Below, one piece after another: positions 17,143-24,916 of a stretch of DNA of 64,000 nt. The notes under the pieces are model-generated. The model made no database searches, had not been told where the DNA came from, and was given only the letters and a program-made list of their open reading frames with translations. How positions within the stretch are numbered: position 1 is the first letter of the stretch; every line of letters begins with the position of its first letter. The DNA is from Sedimentisphaerales bacterium (GTDB lineage: Bacteria; Planctomycetota; Phycisphaerae; Sedimentisphaerales; SM23-30): positions 1 to 64,000 of the forward strand of contig JAFGKT010000019.1 in the NCBI GenBank assembly GCA_016928435.1, given 5' to 3'. Position numbers and translations under genes: made by a program.

Positions 17143-18177
17143 TCAGCGCAATGCGAAATAGCCGTGACCTATCAGATCATAGACCTGCTCTTCAACAATT
17201 GTAAGCCCCGCCTGGCCAAAAATTTCGCGCCAACATCCCGCCGAGGTGATTTCTTGATTGCTCAACTGATGAAACAGATGATGCTCCAGCGATGCCGTTG
17301 GGTGTTTCCGCAGCCAATCCGCGTCCTGCAAACAAAACTCCCCTATCACCAAAATCGCTTCAGGAAAAACCTCTCGCAATTTCCGCAGCACCTCCACTAT
17401 TCGATCCGGCTCCTGCAAATACTCATGAAAAGTATCGCAAGCAGTTATACAATCCACCGGCATCGGCGTATCCAAAGCCCCCTCGATCTCAAACATATCA
17501 CAACACTCCACCGTCAACCGTCCCCCATAATCTTCATTCTTCAACTTCCCTCGACAAAACTCGATCATCGCTTCACTAACATCTATCCCATGCGCCCGCA
17601 CTTCCCCATCCTCACGGCACAACCCCGCGATCAATCCCATGTCACCACAACCCAAATCCAGTACCATCTTCGCTTCGTGGTCCCGTACCATCCGCCGCAT
17701 AACCGGATAAGGCAACTGCTCACACAAGCTCGCGCTGCCTATTCCGACCCAGGTTACATCACGCGTAAAATCTCTGCCGTACTTTTTCGACCCATCCAGC
17801 ATCCCTCCCAAGTTCGTAAAGCACGGTTCATACGCCCAAAGCAACTCAAACATCCCCCGCGGCTCAGCGATAAGCACCCGCCCCTGTTTGGTAATTTCCA
17901 CTTGCCCGCCCCTTCGCACCAGCAAACCAATCCCGTCCAAATACTCCACCATACTCTCAAGCGTCTTCAGATCCAAACCCTTACGCCCCACAAACTCCTT
18001 TACAGCCACCGCACCCTTGGCCAACTCATCCAGCAACCCGCAGCGCAGCAGCGCCCACCAACAGCAAGTCGCAGCGTAACCCCGCACATAAACCAACCCC
18101 TCCGCGTGATGCCGTTTCATCCGCGCCGCCCGCTTCAATCCCAACAACTTTATAACCTTCAATATCTGCCTAAGCAC
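17143..18177 (-). CDS. Class I SAM-dependent methyltransferase with N-terminal winged-helix-like domain
   Basis: A 344-residue protein. Residues about 40-110 look like the helical/winged dimerisation domain of small-molecule O- or C-methyltransferases (CGLLDELAKGAVAVKEFVGR, ESMVEYLDGIGLLVRRGGQV). The Rossmann domain begins with motif I VLDLGCGDMGLIAGL and the acidic motif II HGIDVSEAMIEFCRGKL, followed by DCITACDTFHEYLQEPDRIV. The substrate cannot be told from sequence; the architecture is common among natural-product and pigment methyltransferases. The start is GTG at 18177, preceded by GGAG five bases away. It lies between the GT4 gene and hisH, all on the minus strand, but spacers of more than 130 bases with repeats make a single operon uncertain. 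Confidence 0.8.
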   Translation of the reverse strand: MLRQILKVIKLLGLKRAARMKRHHAEGLVYVRGYAATCCWWALLRCGLLDELAKGAVAVKEFVGRKGLDLKTLESMVEYLDGIGLLVRRGGQVEITKQGRVLIAEPRGMFELLWAYEPCFTNLGGMLDGSKKYGRDFTRDVTWVGIGSASLCEQLPYPVMRRMVRDHEAKMVLDLGCGDMGLIAGLCREDGEVRAHGIDVSEAMIEFCRGKLKNEDYGGRLTVECCDMFEIEGALDTPMPVDCITACDTFHEYLQEPDRIVEVLRKLREVFPEAILVIGEFCLQDADWLRKHPTASLEHHLFHQLSNQEITSAGCWREIFGQAGLTIVEEQVYDLIGHGYFALR

Positions 18178-18314
18178 AAATTCTCCATCACAATTATCTT
18201 ATTATCCCCTCAAACAACCGTAAACCCAACACCAACAAAAACTATTAGCCCCCGAACTTCATGTTCGGGGGTTCGAACTCCAACCCACAACTACCCCACC
18301 AATCAATTCGCCAC
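18178..18314. repeat. Spacer with a B-type repeat
   Basis: The B-type repeat at 18245-18280 is a near-perfect hairpin (CCCCCGAAC ... GTTCGGGGG). It is nearly identical to the copy at 21431-21467. Confidence 0.8.
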
Positions 18315-18935
18315 TTACAATTCCGCGAAATTCTTCAACATCGCTAAACCCCACTTCTGCGACTTCTCCGGATGAAACTGCGTCGCCATCACGTTATCGC
18401 GCCACACACTGGACACAAAATCCCCTCCGTGCTCTGTTCGGCTGGCCACCACCTGCGCATCGCTCGGCACCACATGATAACTATGCACAAAATAAACATG
18501 CGTACCCTGAGGCACCCCCCTAAACAAAGGCACATCCCGCTGCCAATGCAGCTCGTTCCAACCCATATGCGGAATCCTTAATGATTGCTCATCATCACGC
18601 CCCGCGAAATCAAAACGAACCACCTTGCCCGGAATAATCCCCAAACCCTCGTATTCGCCGTCTTCATAGCTCACATCAAAAAGCAACTGCAGCCCCAGAC
18701 AAATCCCCAAAAACCACTTGCCCTGCTCCGCCGCCCGAACAATCGCCCCATCCAGCCCCTTCTCGCGCAGCGTACTTATCGCGTCACGAAACGCGCCCAC
18801 GCCCGGCAAAACAATCTTCTCTGCCGCGTCAATCTCCGCAGCTTCGGTAACAATCCGCACATCCGCCCCCACGCGTTCAAACCCCTTGCGCACGCTGTGC
18901 AAATTCCCCATACCATAATCAATAATACTTATCAT
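18315..18935 (-). CDS. hisH: Imidazole glycerol phosphate synthase, glutamine amidotransferase subunit
   Basis: A 206-residue class I glutamine amidotransferase that supplies ammonia to HisF in histidine synthesis. The N-terminus [20 protein letters not shown] is diagnostic for HisH. The nucleophile Cys79 lies in [13 protein letters not shown], and the His188/Glu190 partners lie in [10 protein letters not shown]. The oxyanion strand segment [12 protein letters not shown] is intact. The open frame extends seven codons further, but ATG 18935 gives the canonical N-terminus. hisF and the other his genes are not in this window, so hisH is detached from them here. Confidence 0.95.
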   Translation of the reverse strand: MISIIDYGMGNLHSVRKGFERVGADVRIVTEAAEIDAAEKIVLPGVGAFRDAISTLREKGLDGAIVRAAEQGKWFLGICLGLQLLFDVSYEDGEYEGLGIIPGKVVRFDFAGRDDEQSLRIPHMGWNELHWQRDVPLFRGVPQGTHVYFVHSYHVVPSDAQVVASRTEHGGDFVSSVWRDNVMATQFHPEKSQKWGLAMLKNFAEL

Positions 18936-19038
18936 ACTAACAAACAAATCCCCCAACGTTAGCCCCCAGGTTTATCCTGAGGGTTCAAACTCGCTGTGAT
19001 CCCGTCTCGTGGGATGGCCTTCCATCCCCTCACTGCCG
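18936..19038. repeat. Spacer with a B-type repeat and a second palindrome
   Basis: The B-type repeat at 18958-18990 is followed by a short palindromic phrase at 19009-19028 (gtgggatggccttccatccc), related to the one before the TolC-type gene (near 4690-4711). Confidence 0.6.
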
Positions 19039-19683
19039 CTAATACATATGCACAACAATCTCAACCCGACGGCTCTGCTGCCGTGTCCCCAGCGGATGGA
19101 ACTCACCTCGACCCGCCGCTGCCAAACGCACCGGAGCAACCCCGGCTTCGATCAAATACCGAGTCACGGCCAAAGCTCGCTCGCAGGACAATTCCCAATT
19201 GTCATCCCAACCGCTCTGACGGATCGGGTCGGTATCGGTATAACCCACCACGGATATTTCTTTGTTGGCGTAGTCCCGATTGATAACCGTCACAATGTTA
19301 CGCAGCCGCTGCTGCGCTGCCGGCAGCAAATCCGCTGAACCCGAGTCAAACAGAACATCCGAAGCCACCGTCACCGTCAACGTGCCCCGGTTGGCGTCCC
19401 AAGTACTCTGTTCGCCGCTGAACGTCGGTTCTTCCGGCTGTTGAGCAGCCGAAGTTTGGCACGCACGCAGTTCCCGCTGCGCCGCTGCCAGTTGCGACCG
19501 CAATTCATCTTGGTTCACTCGACATTGCATCAACGCTTCCTGAGAAGCGTCAAAACCCGCCTGCAATCCTTCAAGTTCCATCAAGCAGTCGTCCGCCTGC
19601 TGCTGGCATTCCTGACAGCAACCGCCCGCGAACACCAAAAACCCCATCACCAACATCGAGAAAACCAAATTTAGCCGTTTCAT
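19039..19683 (-). CDS. OmpA-family (Pal-like) outer membrane lipoprotein
   Basis: A 214-residue lipoprotein. The signal sequence ends in LVFAGGCC, with Cys22 as the probable lipidated residue. A coiled coil rich in Gln/Leu (about 25-75) is followed by an OmpA C-terminal peptidoglycan-binding domain (about 95-214): VASDVLFDSGSADLLPAAQQ, VVGYTDTDPIRQSGWDD, LSCERALAVTRYLIEAG and GTRQQSRRVEIVV. The conserved Asp and Arg that hold diaminopimelate are present. It probably tethers the outer membrane to the wall. Start choice: an ATG at 19689 has AGGAG directly touching it, while ATG 19683 has the same AGGAG six bases away, so 19683 is used. Confidence 0.9.
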   Translation of the reverse strand: MKRLNLVFSMLVMGFLVFAGGCCQECQQQADDCLMELEGLQAGFDASQEALMQCRVNQDELRSQLAAAQRELRACQTSAAQQPEEPTFSGEQSTWDANRGTLTVTVASDVLFDSGSADLLPAAQQRLRNIVTVINRDYANKEISVVGYTDTDPIRQSGWDDNWELSCERALAVTRYLIEAGVAPVRLAAAGRGEFHPLGTRQQSRRVEIVVHMY

Positions 19684-19803
19684 AAACATCTCCTATCGCT
19701 TAACAAATCTTATTCCCACGCTAATTCAAAATATGCCGCACGCCAACCAACACCCTTTATCCTATCCCTTTTTCGCCCCAACTTCAAGCGCCAATCCATC
19801 ACT

Positions 19804-20115
19804 TCACTCATCTTGAGGCTTTGACACCTGAGTCTTCTTCGGCGCATCATCCAAACGATGCCTTGCCTGCTTCTCCCGCCGCATCGCCTTAATCTCCGAT
19901 ATAACCTTCCGCAAACGCTTCATCACCAGATAAACCAATATCCCCGCGTTACCAACGATGAATATAAACGCCGCCGTCGGAACCTCATACAGTTTCCACC
20001 AAAGAAACTTTACTGTCACATGCTGCATATTACTGAGCATAAACAATATCGCCGCCAGCACCACCAACCCAATCAGCGTCAACTTCGTATAAGTTTTTAT
20101 CTTTTGCCATGACAT
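19804..20115 (-). CDS. LapA-domain (DUF1049) small membrane protein
   Basis: A 103-residue inner membrane protein with two transmembrane helices (about 11-28 and 42-62) enclosing the conserved SNMQHVTVKFLWWKLYEVPT loop, the hallmark of the LapA/DUF1049 family linked to lipopolysaccharide assembly. The cytoplasmic tail is a basic coiled coil (MKRLRKVISEIKAMRREKQA) ending in charged residues. ATG 20115 has GGGAG six bases upstream and is preferred to the longer frame starting at 20148. Confidence 0.82.
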   Translation of the reverse strand: MSWQKIKTYTKLTLIGLVVLAAILFMLSNMQHVTVKFLWWKLYEVPTAAFIFIVGNAGILVYLVMKRLRKVISEIKAMRREKQARHRLDDAPKKTQVSKPQDE

Positions 20116-20166
20116 AGCCAACTCCCAAACAAAGCCCCCGTTATCCATTCATCTGCGAACCTATCT

Positions 20167-20197
20167 GGGTGGCACCCTTTCGCGCAGCTAAAGGGTG
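20167..20197. repeat. A-type hairpin repeat
   Basis: gggtggCACCCTTT-cgcgcagct-AAAGGGTG: an eight-base-pair perfect stem with a nine-base loop, preceded by the constant gggtgg. It lies 51 bases beyond the start side of the LapA-like gene. Confidence 0.9.
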
Positions 20198-20225
20198 ATT
20201 CTCCACCATTCTATCAATATACATC

Positions 20226-21410
20226 TTAAGGCAAAGGCGGCACCATCGCCTGCAAAAAATAATTCACTATCCAATCATGCAGCACCATAACCACCAGCGT
20301 ACCCATCGAAAGAAAAGGCCCATACGGGATTTCACGAGTACCGTGCAAAACCAGCCGCAAAATCGCCCAGCCCAACCCCAAGAACGGCGCCACAAAAAAC
20401 GCCAAAACCGGACTTGTCCAACCCAAAACTGCCCCCACAGTCGCCATCAGGTCAATATCACCGCTGCCCATCGCTTCCCGCCCGAACGCCAGCGACCCCA
20501 ATATCCGCGTCGCCCAAACCACACCGCCGCCCATCATAAACCCAAACAAACTCCCCGTAGCACCCGCCAGCCACTTCTGGCCGCCCAGCAATCTCGCCCA
20601 ACCATCACCCAAAGGCGTTGCCGTCACCAGCCAAACCGCCGCCAACCCCAACCCGATTGCCGGCAGCAAAAACAACAATTCCCGCCCCATTACCTTGCGA
20701 ACATCCAATTCCACCGCGTCCAATGCCGCTTCCACATCCTGTTTATTCTTCACCGCTTCAGCTTCCGCCTTCTCAAGTTCCGCGTAACTGCGCGTTAATA
20801 TCCCCCATTTTTGCAATAACATCCCGATTATCAGCCCGACTCCCCCTCCCAACGCCGCCGCCGCCTGCCTTGGCCCCGCGTACGGAATCACCCACCATAG
20901 CCGCTCCAACGCCACTCCATCAGCCACATAGGGCCAAATCAAACTCAGCAAAAGCCCCACCACCGCGCCGAATCGGCAAACCCCCAAATCAATTATCATA
21001 TGGTCCGCGTCAATCAGCGAACTCGCCAGCAATACCGACAACAACATCACATGCCCTCCGTAAATCAGCCAGCCCCCCTGCTCAAAGCCAGGCATATCCC
21101 CACGAACCCCGCACAAAAAATACACCACGTACAACCCTGCAAACAGCACACCTGTTACAAACTCAACCGTCGCGTATCGTATCGAAAATTTCGCCCCGCA
21201 GCTCCGGCAGCGCCCCCGCAGCAAAAACCACGACAAAATCGGGATATTATCGTACCACTTGATCGGCGTCTCGCAGCTCCCGCACCGACTGCCCGGCTTC
21301 ACCAAAGACATCCCCGCAGGCAACCGATAAGCCACAACATTCAAAAAACTCCCCACACATCCCCCCAACGCGAACAAAAACACAACGTAAATAACATCCT
21401 GCGCACTCAT
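20226..21410 (-). CDS. Type IV prepilin peptidase (A24 family) with an enlarged middle region
   Basis: A 394-residue inner membrane aspartic protease that removes prepilin leader peptides and may N-methylate the new end. The N-terminal domain GSFLNVVAYRLPAGMSLVKP is followed by the two zinc CxxC pairs (CGSCETPIKW and CRSCGAKFS). The first catalytic Asp lies in SLIDADHMIIDLG and the second in GSGDIDLMATVGAVLGW. The family is usually 230-290 residues; here about 100 extra residues lie between the two Asp motifs, including a charged helix (YAELEKAEAEAVKNKQDVEA) and additional transmembrane segments. It implies a type IV pilus or type II secretion system elsewhere in the genome. Confidence 0.9.
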   Translation of the reverse strand: MSAQDVIYVVFLFALGGCVGSFLNVVAYRLPAGMSLVKPGSRCGSCETPIKWYDNIPILSWFLLRGRCRSCGAKFSIRYATVEFVTGVLFAGLYVVYFLCGVRGDMPGFEQGGWLIYGGHVMLLSVLLASSLIDADHMIIDLGVCRFGAVVGLLLSLIWPYVADGVALERLWWVIPYAGPRQAAAALGGGVGLIIGMLLQKWGILTRSYAELEKAEAEAVKNKQDVEAALDAVELDVRKVMGRELLFLLPAIGLGLAAVWLVTATPLGDGWARLLGGQKWLAGATGSLFGFMMGGGVVWATRILGSLAFGREAMGSGDIDLMATVGAVLGWTSPVLAFFVAPFLGLGWAILRLVLHGTREIPYGPFLSMGTLVVMVLHDWIVNYFLQAMVPPLP

Positions 21411-21546
21411 ACAACGCCCTAAACCCCCACGTTAGCCCCCGAACTTCATGTTCGGGGGTTCGAATCCATTCGTCACTAATATAGTATCATCATCGGGTGG
21501 CACCCTTTCACGCTAGTTAAAGGGTGATCCTCAAACAATCACGTAC
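21411..21546. repeat. Spacer with one B-type and one A-type repeat
   Basis: The B-type repeat is at 21431-21467 (CCCCCGAAC ... GTTCGGGGG) and the A-type repeat at 21494-21526 (loop variant cacgctagt). Confidence 0.85.
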
Positions 21547-21570
21547 CGCCGGCATCTTGCCGGCTTTTTT
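21547..21570 (+). terminator. Hairpin with T-run, + strand orientation
   Basis: GCCGGCA-TCT-TGCCGGC is followed by TTTTTT at 21565-21570. It has the form of an intrinsic terminator on the + strand, but both flanking genes are on the minus strand. Read on the minus strand it has no T-run after the stem. Confidence 0.6.
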
Positions 21571-21587
21571 CGTTACTTCGCGATTCT

Positions 21588-22850
21588 CTACTTCGTAGCC
21601 TTCTTGGATTTCTTCTTCGCGACCTTCTTACCCTTAACTTTCTTCTTGCCGCCCTTCAACGCCGCGACCTTCATCGGCAGACCAAACAATCGAATAAACC
21701 CGGTCGCGTCCGTACTGTCGTACTCAGCCCCCATCGTAAAGCTCGCCAGATCGCCCGCGTACAAACTGTTCGGACTCTTAACGCCCGCCAACGTGCAATT
21801 ACCTTTGAACAGCTTCAGCCGTACATCACCTGTGACCTTCTCTTGCGTACTGTCAAAGAACTTATCCAACGCCTCCCGCAATGGCGTGAACCACTGCCCG
21901 TTATAAACCAAATCCGCGTACTTCAGCGCCACCTGTGCCTTGTAATGGCTCGTCTCCCGATCCAGACACAGCATCTCCAGCGCCCGGTGCGCCGTCATCA
22001 AAATCGTACCGCCCGGCGTCTCATAAACGCCCCGGCTCTTCATGCCAACCAGCCGGTTCTCAACCAAATCCGCCTGCCCCACACCATGCTTACCACCCAC
22101 AGCGTTCAACGTCTCCATCATCGTAACAGGCGAAACCTTCTTGCCGTTCAGCTTGACCGGCACACCCTTCTCGAACCCAACCTCAACATACTCCGCCCGA
22201 GCAGGCGTCTTGCTGATCGGATTGCTCATCACAAACAAATGATCTTGCGGCTCGTTCCAAGGGTCTTCCAAATCCGCGCCTTCATGGCTTATGTGCCACA
22301 AATTCCGGTCCCGCGAATATATCTTCTTCTTAGATTGATCGATCGGGATGTTCCGCGCCTTGGCATAGTCCACCGCCGCTTCCCGGCTCGTCAATTCAAA
22401 ACTCGTATCCTTCCACGGCGCGATAATCTTCAATGATGGATCCAACGCCATGAATGTCAACTCGAACCGCACCTGGTCATTGCCTTTACCCGTCGCCCCG
22501 TGCGACACCGCGTCGGCGCCTTCTTGCTGTGCGATCATCACTTGGTACTTCGCGATCAAAGGCCGTGCGATGCTCGTCCCCAGCAAATAACCATTCTCAT
22601 AAATCGCCCCGCTCTTAAGCATCGGCCACAGATAATCCGTGCAGAACTCCTCCCGCAAATCCGCCACGATGCACTTACTCGCACCACTGGCCAACGCCTT
22701 TTTCTTCACACCCTTAAGCTCACTGCCTTGGCCCAGTTCCGCTGCGAACGCGATAACCTCGCAACCGTACTTCTCTTTCAGCCAAGGCAAAATAACACTA
22801 GTATCCAAACCCCCGCTGTAAGCCAAAACAATCTTCTTAACCTGACTCAT
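21588..22850 (-). CDS. argG: Argininosuccinate synthase
   Basis: A 420-residue enzyme that joins citrulline and aspartate with ATP in arginine synthesis. The N-terminal PP-loop is seen in [20 protein letters not shown]. Other family motifs are [69 protein letters not shown] and [13 protein letters not shown]. The catalytic body ends near residue 398; the last 22 residues are an unusual Lys-rich tail ([19 protein letters not shown]). ATG 22850 is preceded by GGAG at seven bases and gives the normal N-terminus; a longer frame to 22871 is less likely. Confidence 0.97.
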   Translation of the reverse strand: MSQVKKIVLAYSGGLDTSVILPWLKEKYGCEVIAFAAELGQGSELKGVKKKALASGASKCIVADLREEFCTDYLWPMLKSGAIYENGYLLGTSIARPLIAKYQVMIAQQEGADAVSHGATGKGNDQVRFELTFMALDPSLKIIAPWKDTSFELTSREAAVDYAKARNIPIDQSKKKIYSRDRNLWHISHEGADLEDPWNEPQDHLFVMSNPISKTPARAEYVEVGFEKGVPVKLNGKKVSPVTMMETLNAVGGKHGVGQADLVENRLVGMKSRGVYETPGGTILMTAHRALEMLCLDRETSHYKAQVALKYADLVYNGQWFTPLREALDKFFDSTQEKVTGDVRLKLFKGNCTLAGVKSPNSLYAGDLASFTMGAEYDSTDATGFIRLFGLPMKVAALKGGKKKVKGKKVAKKKSKKATK

Positions 22851-23109
22851 ACTTGTACTCCATGTAATCATAGATCAAAATTTCACCAAAACGTTGGATT
22901 ATACCCCCGCCTCCCCATTTCCACAACCAAAACCATACAACCCCAATAACCATCGGGTGGCACCCTTTCGCGCAGCTAAAGGGTGGTTTTTATCGGACTG
23001 CCGCCCAACTTTGGCCCCCGCCTAACATTCCGCGGGTTCGACCACCTTGTGCAATCTAATATTAACTACCTATATACCAACCACTTACACACACCAACCC
23101 AATTCCCCC
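22851..23109. repeat. Spacer with an A-type repeat
   Basis: The A-type repeat at 22954-22986 is followed by a weak B-like phrase ('ttggcccccgcctaacattccgcgggttcgaccaccttgtgc', about 23009-23054). No gene is seen. Confidence 0.65.
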
Positions 23110-23138
23110 TTGGCAACAACCCCCTCAATCGTTATAAT
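23110..23138 (+). promoter_or_regulatory. Promoter for the PEP-CTERM gene
   Basis: TTGGCA (23110-23115), a 17-base spacer and TATAAT (23133-23138). Transcription would start near 23145, giving a leader of about 70 bases. Confidence 0.75.
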
Positions 23139-23213
23139 CGTACCAGTTGTGGCAGTCCCTTTTTCCAGCGAATTTATCATGCGGGCTCCCACAAAAAACC
23201 GAAAAGGAGGAAA

Positions 23214-23969
23214 ATGAAGATGCGGCAATATATTCTGTTTGTCCTCATTCTGGCCCTGGCAACGGCAATCACCATCCCCGCCGCCGCTCAGGTACAAATT
23301 TACTCCAATGATTTCGAAGACAGCAGCCCCATAGGCCCCGAATGGACCCTCTTAGGTTCCGCACCCTCAACCGACACTACCCCCGGCACCAGCCAACACC
23401 CCGCTGACACCTTCCTAGGCCAACTCAGCAACGACACCCTCTCCCTAACCCTACACAATCTTCATCCCGCTCACACCACCGTCAGCCTATCCTTCGACCT
23501 ATATATCATCCGTTCTTGGGATGGCAATTTCAGCACCGACGAGCGCGGCCCGGACTTCTGGGGAATCGACGAAGGACCAATCCCAACCGATCCAGAAGAC
23601 TGGGAATTCGTCACTACCTTCAGCAACTGGAACCCCGCGGTATCAAACGACCCCCACCAAGCATTCCCCGATGCTTATGGAACAGGTGATTACCTGCCCC
23701 GAACCGGCACTATCGAAAACAACACCCTCGGCTATCAATGGAACACCTATGACATGGACGCGGTCTATCACATCGACGTAATCGACCGACCCCACACCGG
23801 CGCAGACCTAACCTTCAGCTTCGGCGCCCAACACCTTCAAGACCTCGCCGATGAATCATGGGGAATCGACAACGTACAAGTCTCCATCAACGTCCCCGAA
23901 CCTGCGACCATAGGCCTGCTAGTAATCGGTGCCGTCCCCCTAATACTTTACCGACGAAACCGCCGCTAA
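23214..23969 (+). CDS. PEP-CTERM sorting-signal protein
   Basis: A 251-residue exported protein with a signal peptide ending in PAAAQ-VQIYSND. The middle (about 25-220) is a beta-rich, Thr/Asp-rich domain of unknown function, FSFDLYIIRSWDGNFSTD-like in places, which may be a lectin-type sandwich. It ends in a classic exosortase signal: VPEPATIGLLVIGAVPL followed by a short basic tail (YRRNRR). Exosortase (EpsH/XrtA-type) recognises VPEP and processes such proteins during export; none is in this window. GGAGG lies three bases before ATG 23214 and nine before a second in-frame ATG at 23220, so either could be the start. Confidence 0.88.
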   Translation: MKMRQYILFVLILALATAITIPAAAQVQIYSNDFEDSSPIGPEWTLLGSAPSTDTTPGTSQHPADTFLGQLSNDTLSLTLHNLHPAHTTVSLSFDLYIIRSWDGNFSTDERGPDFWGIDEGPIPTDPEDWEFVTTFSNWNPAVSNDPHQAFPDAYGTGDYLPRTGTIENNTLGYQWNTYDMDAVYHIDVIDRPHTGADLTFSFGAQHLQDLADESWGIDNVQVSINVPEPATIGLLVIGAVPLILYRRNRR

Positions 23970-24144
23970 AAGCGCGAACTCACCGCGCCAACAATTAGAC
24001 CCCTGACCTGTCAGTGGGTTTTATCTCGATGGTTTAAACTCCAATCGCCATAGATCGCAGACCATCGTCATTTCTTCTTGCCCTTCACATTGAAGCCGCC
24101 AATCCAAACACAACAAAGAAGCCAAAAAAAACATTTTTTGCCCC

Positions 24145-24175
24145 TTGAGGTGTCTAAAGCTTCACACTGTATAAT
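24145..24175 (+). promoter_or_regulatory. MerR-type promoter with 19-base spacer
   Basis: TTGAGG (24145-24150) and TATAAT (24170-24175) are 19 bases apart, the overlong spacing typical of MerR-activated promoters. The spacer carries an inverted repeat GTGT (24150-24153) / ACAC (24164-24167) centred near its middle. The next gene encodes a MerR regulator, so autoregulation is likely. Confidence 0.6.
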
Positions 24176-24204
24176 GTCTCCATCATTGAAAGGCAAAACA
24201 CCAA

Positions 24205-24819
24205 ATGAGCAAATACCTAACAATCGGACAACTGGCAAAGGAATCAGCCCTGAGCCGCTCAACGCTGCTGTACTATCACCGCTTGGGCCTGCTCAAAGCG
24301 GCTAACCGCTCCGCAGGCAATTACCGTCTCTATAGCCAAGAAGAGAAAAATCGCCTAAAGCAAATATGCCTCTACCGCAAAATGGGGCTGCCTCTCAAAG
24401 AAATCCGAAAACTCCTCGACCAAGCTGACAACACCCGCCCCGAGACCATACTTCAGCAACGGCTCGAAATACTCGAAAAAGAAATCGACAACCTCCACCA
24501 GCAGCAAAAGGATATCCTGCGACTGCTGGAACAACTAAAATCGCGTAAATCCGCAAGGCGCCGCGGATCCAAAAAAGCTGCAAAAGGTCGGCCGCCCTCA
24601 GCAGTAAAAGTACTTTCCCTCAAAAATAAGGAGATCGATATGGTCAACAAAGAACGTTGGACGCAAATCATGGAAGCCGCCGGCTTCAGCGAACAAGACA
24701 TGCACAATTGGCACAAAAAGTTCGAAACCATGGAACCACAAGCTCACCAGGAATTCCTTGAGTCCCTCGGCATCGACCAAAACGAGATCAAACAGATTCG
24801 CAAATGGTCCGCTAAATAA
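24205..24819 (+). CDS. MerR-family transcriptional regulator
   Basis: A 204-residue regulator. Residues 1-70 are the MerR winged helix: YLTIGQLAKESALSRSTLLY, YHRLGLLKAANRSAGNYRLY, LKQICLYRKMGLPLKEIRKL. A long dimerisation helix follows (about 75-115), then a strongly basic linker (KSRKSARRRGSKKAAKGR). The C-terminal domain (about 145-204, MVNKERWTQIMEAAGFSEQD, WHKKFETMEPQAHQEF, SLGIDQNEIKQIRKWS) resembles an effector domain seen behind MerR heads, but no ligand or metal site can be named. The promoter has the MerR-type 19-base spacer. No obvious target gene is adjacent: the downstream helicase gene is on the other strand. Confidence 0.88.
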   Translation: MSKYLTIGQLAKESALSRSTLLYYHRLGLLKAANRSAGNYRLYSQEEKNRLKQICLYRKMGLPLKEIRKLLDQADNTRPETILQQRLEILEKEIDNLHQQQKDILRLLEQLKSRKSARRRGSKKAAKGRPPSAVKVLSLKNKEIDMVNKERWTQIMEAAGFSEQDMHNWHKKFETMEPQAHQEFLESLGIDQNEIKQIRKWSAK

Positions 24820-24916
24820 CAACCAAATTCGAGTAAAGCCGAGCGCGCCGGCCAAGCTCGAAACTCCCGCACACACATGCTCTGCAAACAATCCCTTTCA
24901 ACCAACGCCCCCGCCA

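Noticed and set aside
16977-18375. + strand frame of 442 residues opposite the methyltransferase gene
   Set aside because: It runs antisense to a gene with clear SAM-binding motifs, and its own translation shows no domain or signal.
21431-21467. tRNA-like T-arm (gggggttcgaatcc) in a B-type repeat
   Set aside because: There is no acceptor stem, D-arm or anticodon arm around it, and the same element recurs at 18245 with a different tail. It is part of a hairpin repeat.
22983-23213. N-terminal extension of the PEP-CTERM protein
   Set aside because: It contains the promoter, and its translation has no signal peptide; the signal peptide begins at the ATG after GGAGG.
24068-24262. Minus-strand frame ending in a Lys-rich tail before the MerR gene
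   Set aside because: It overlaps the MerR promoter and start, has no ribosome binding site, and only its last residues look gene-like.
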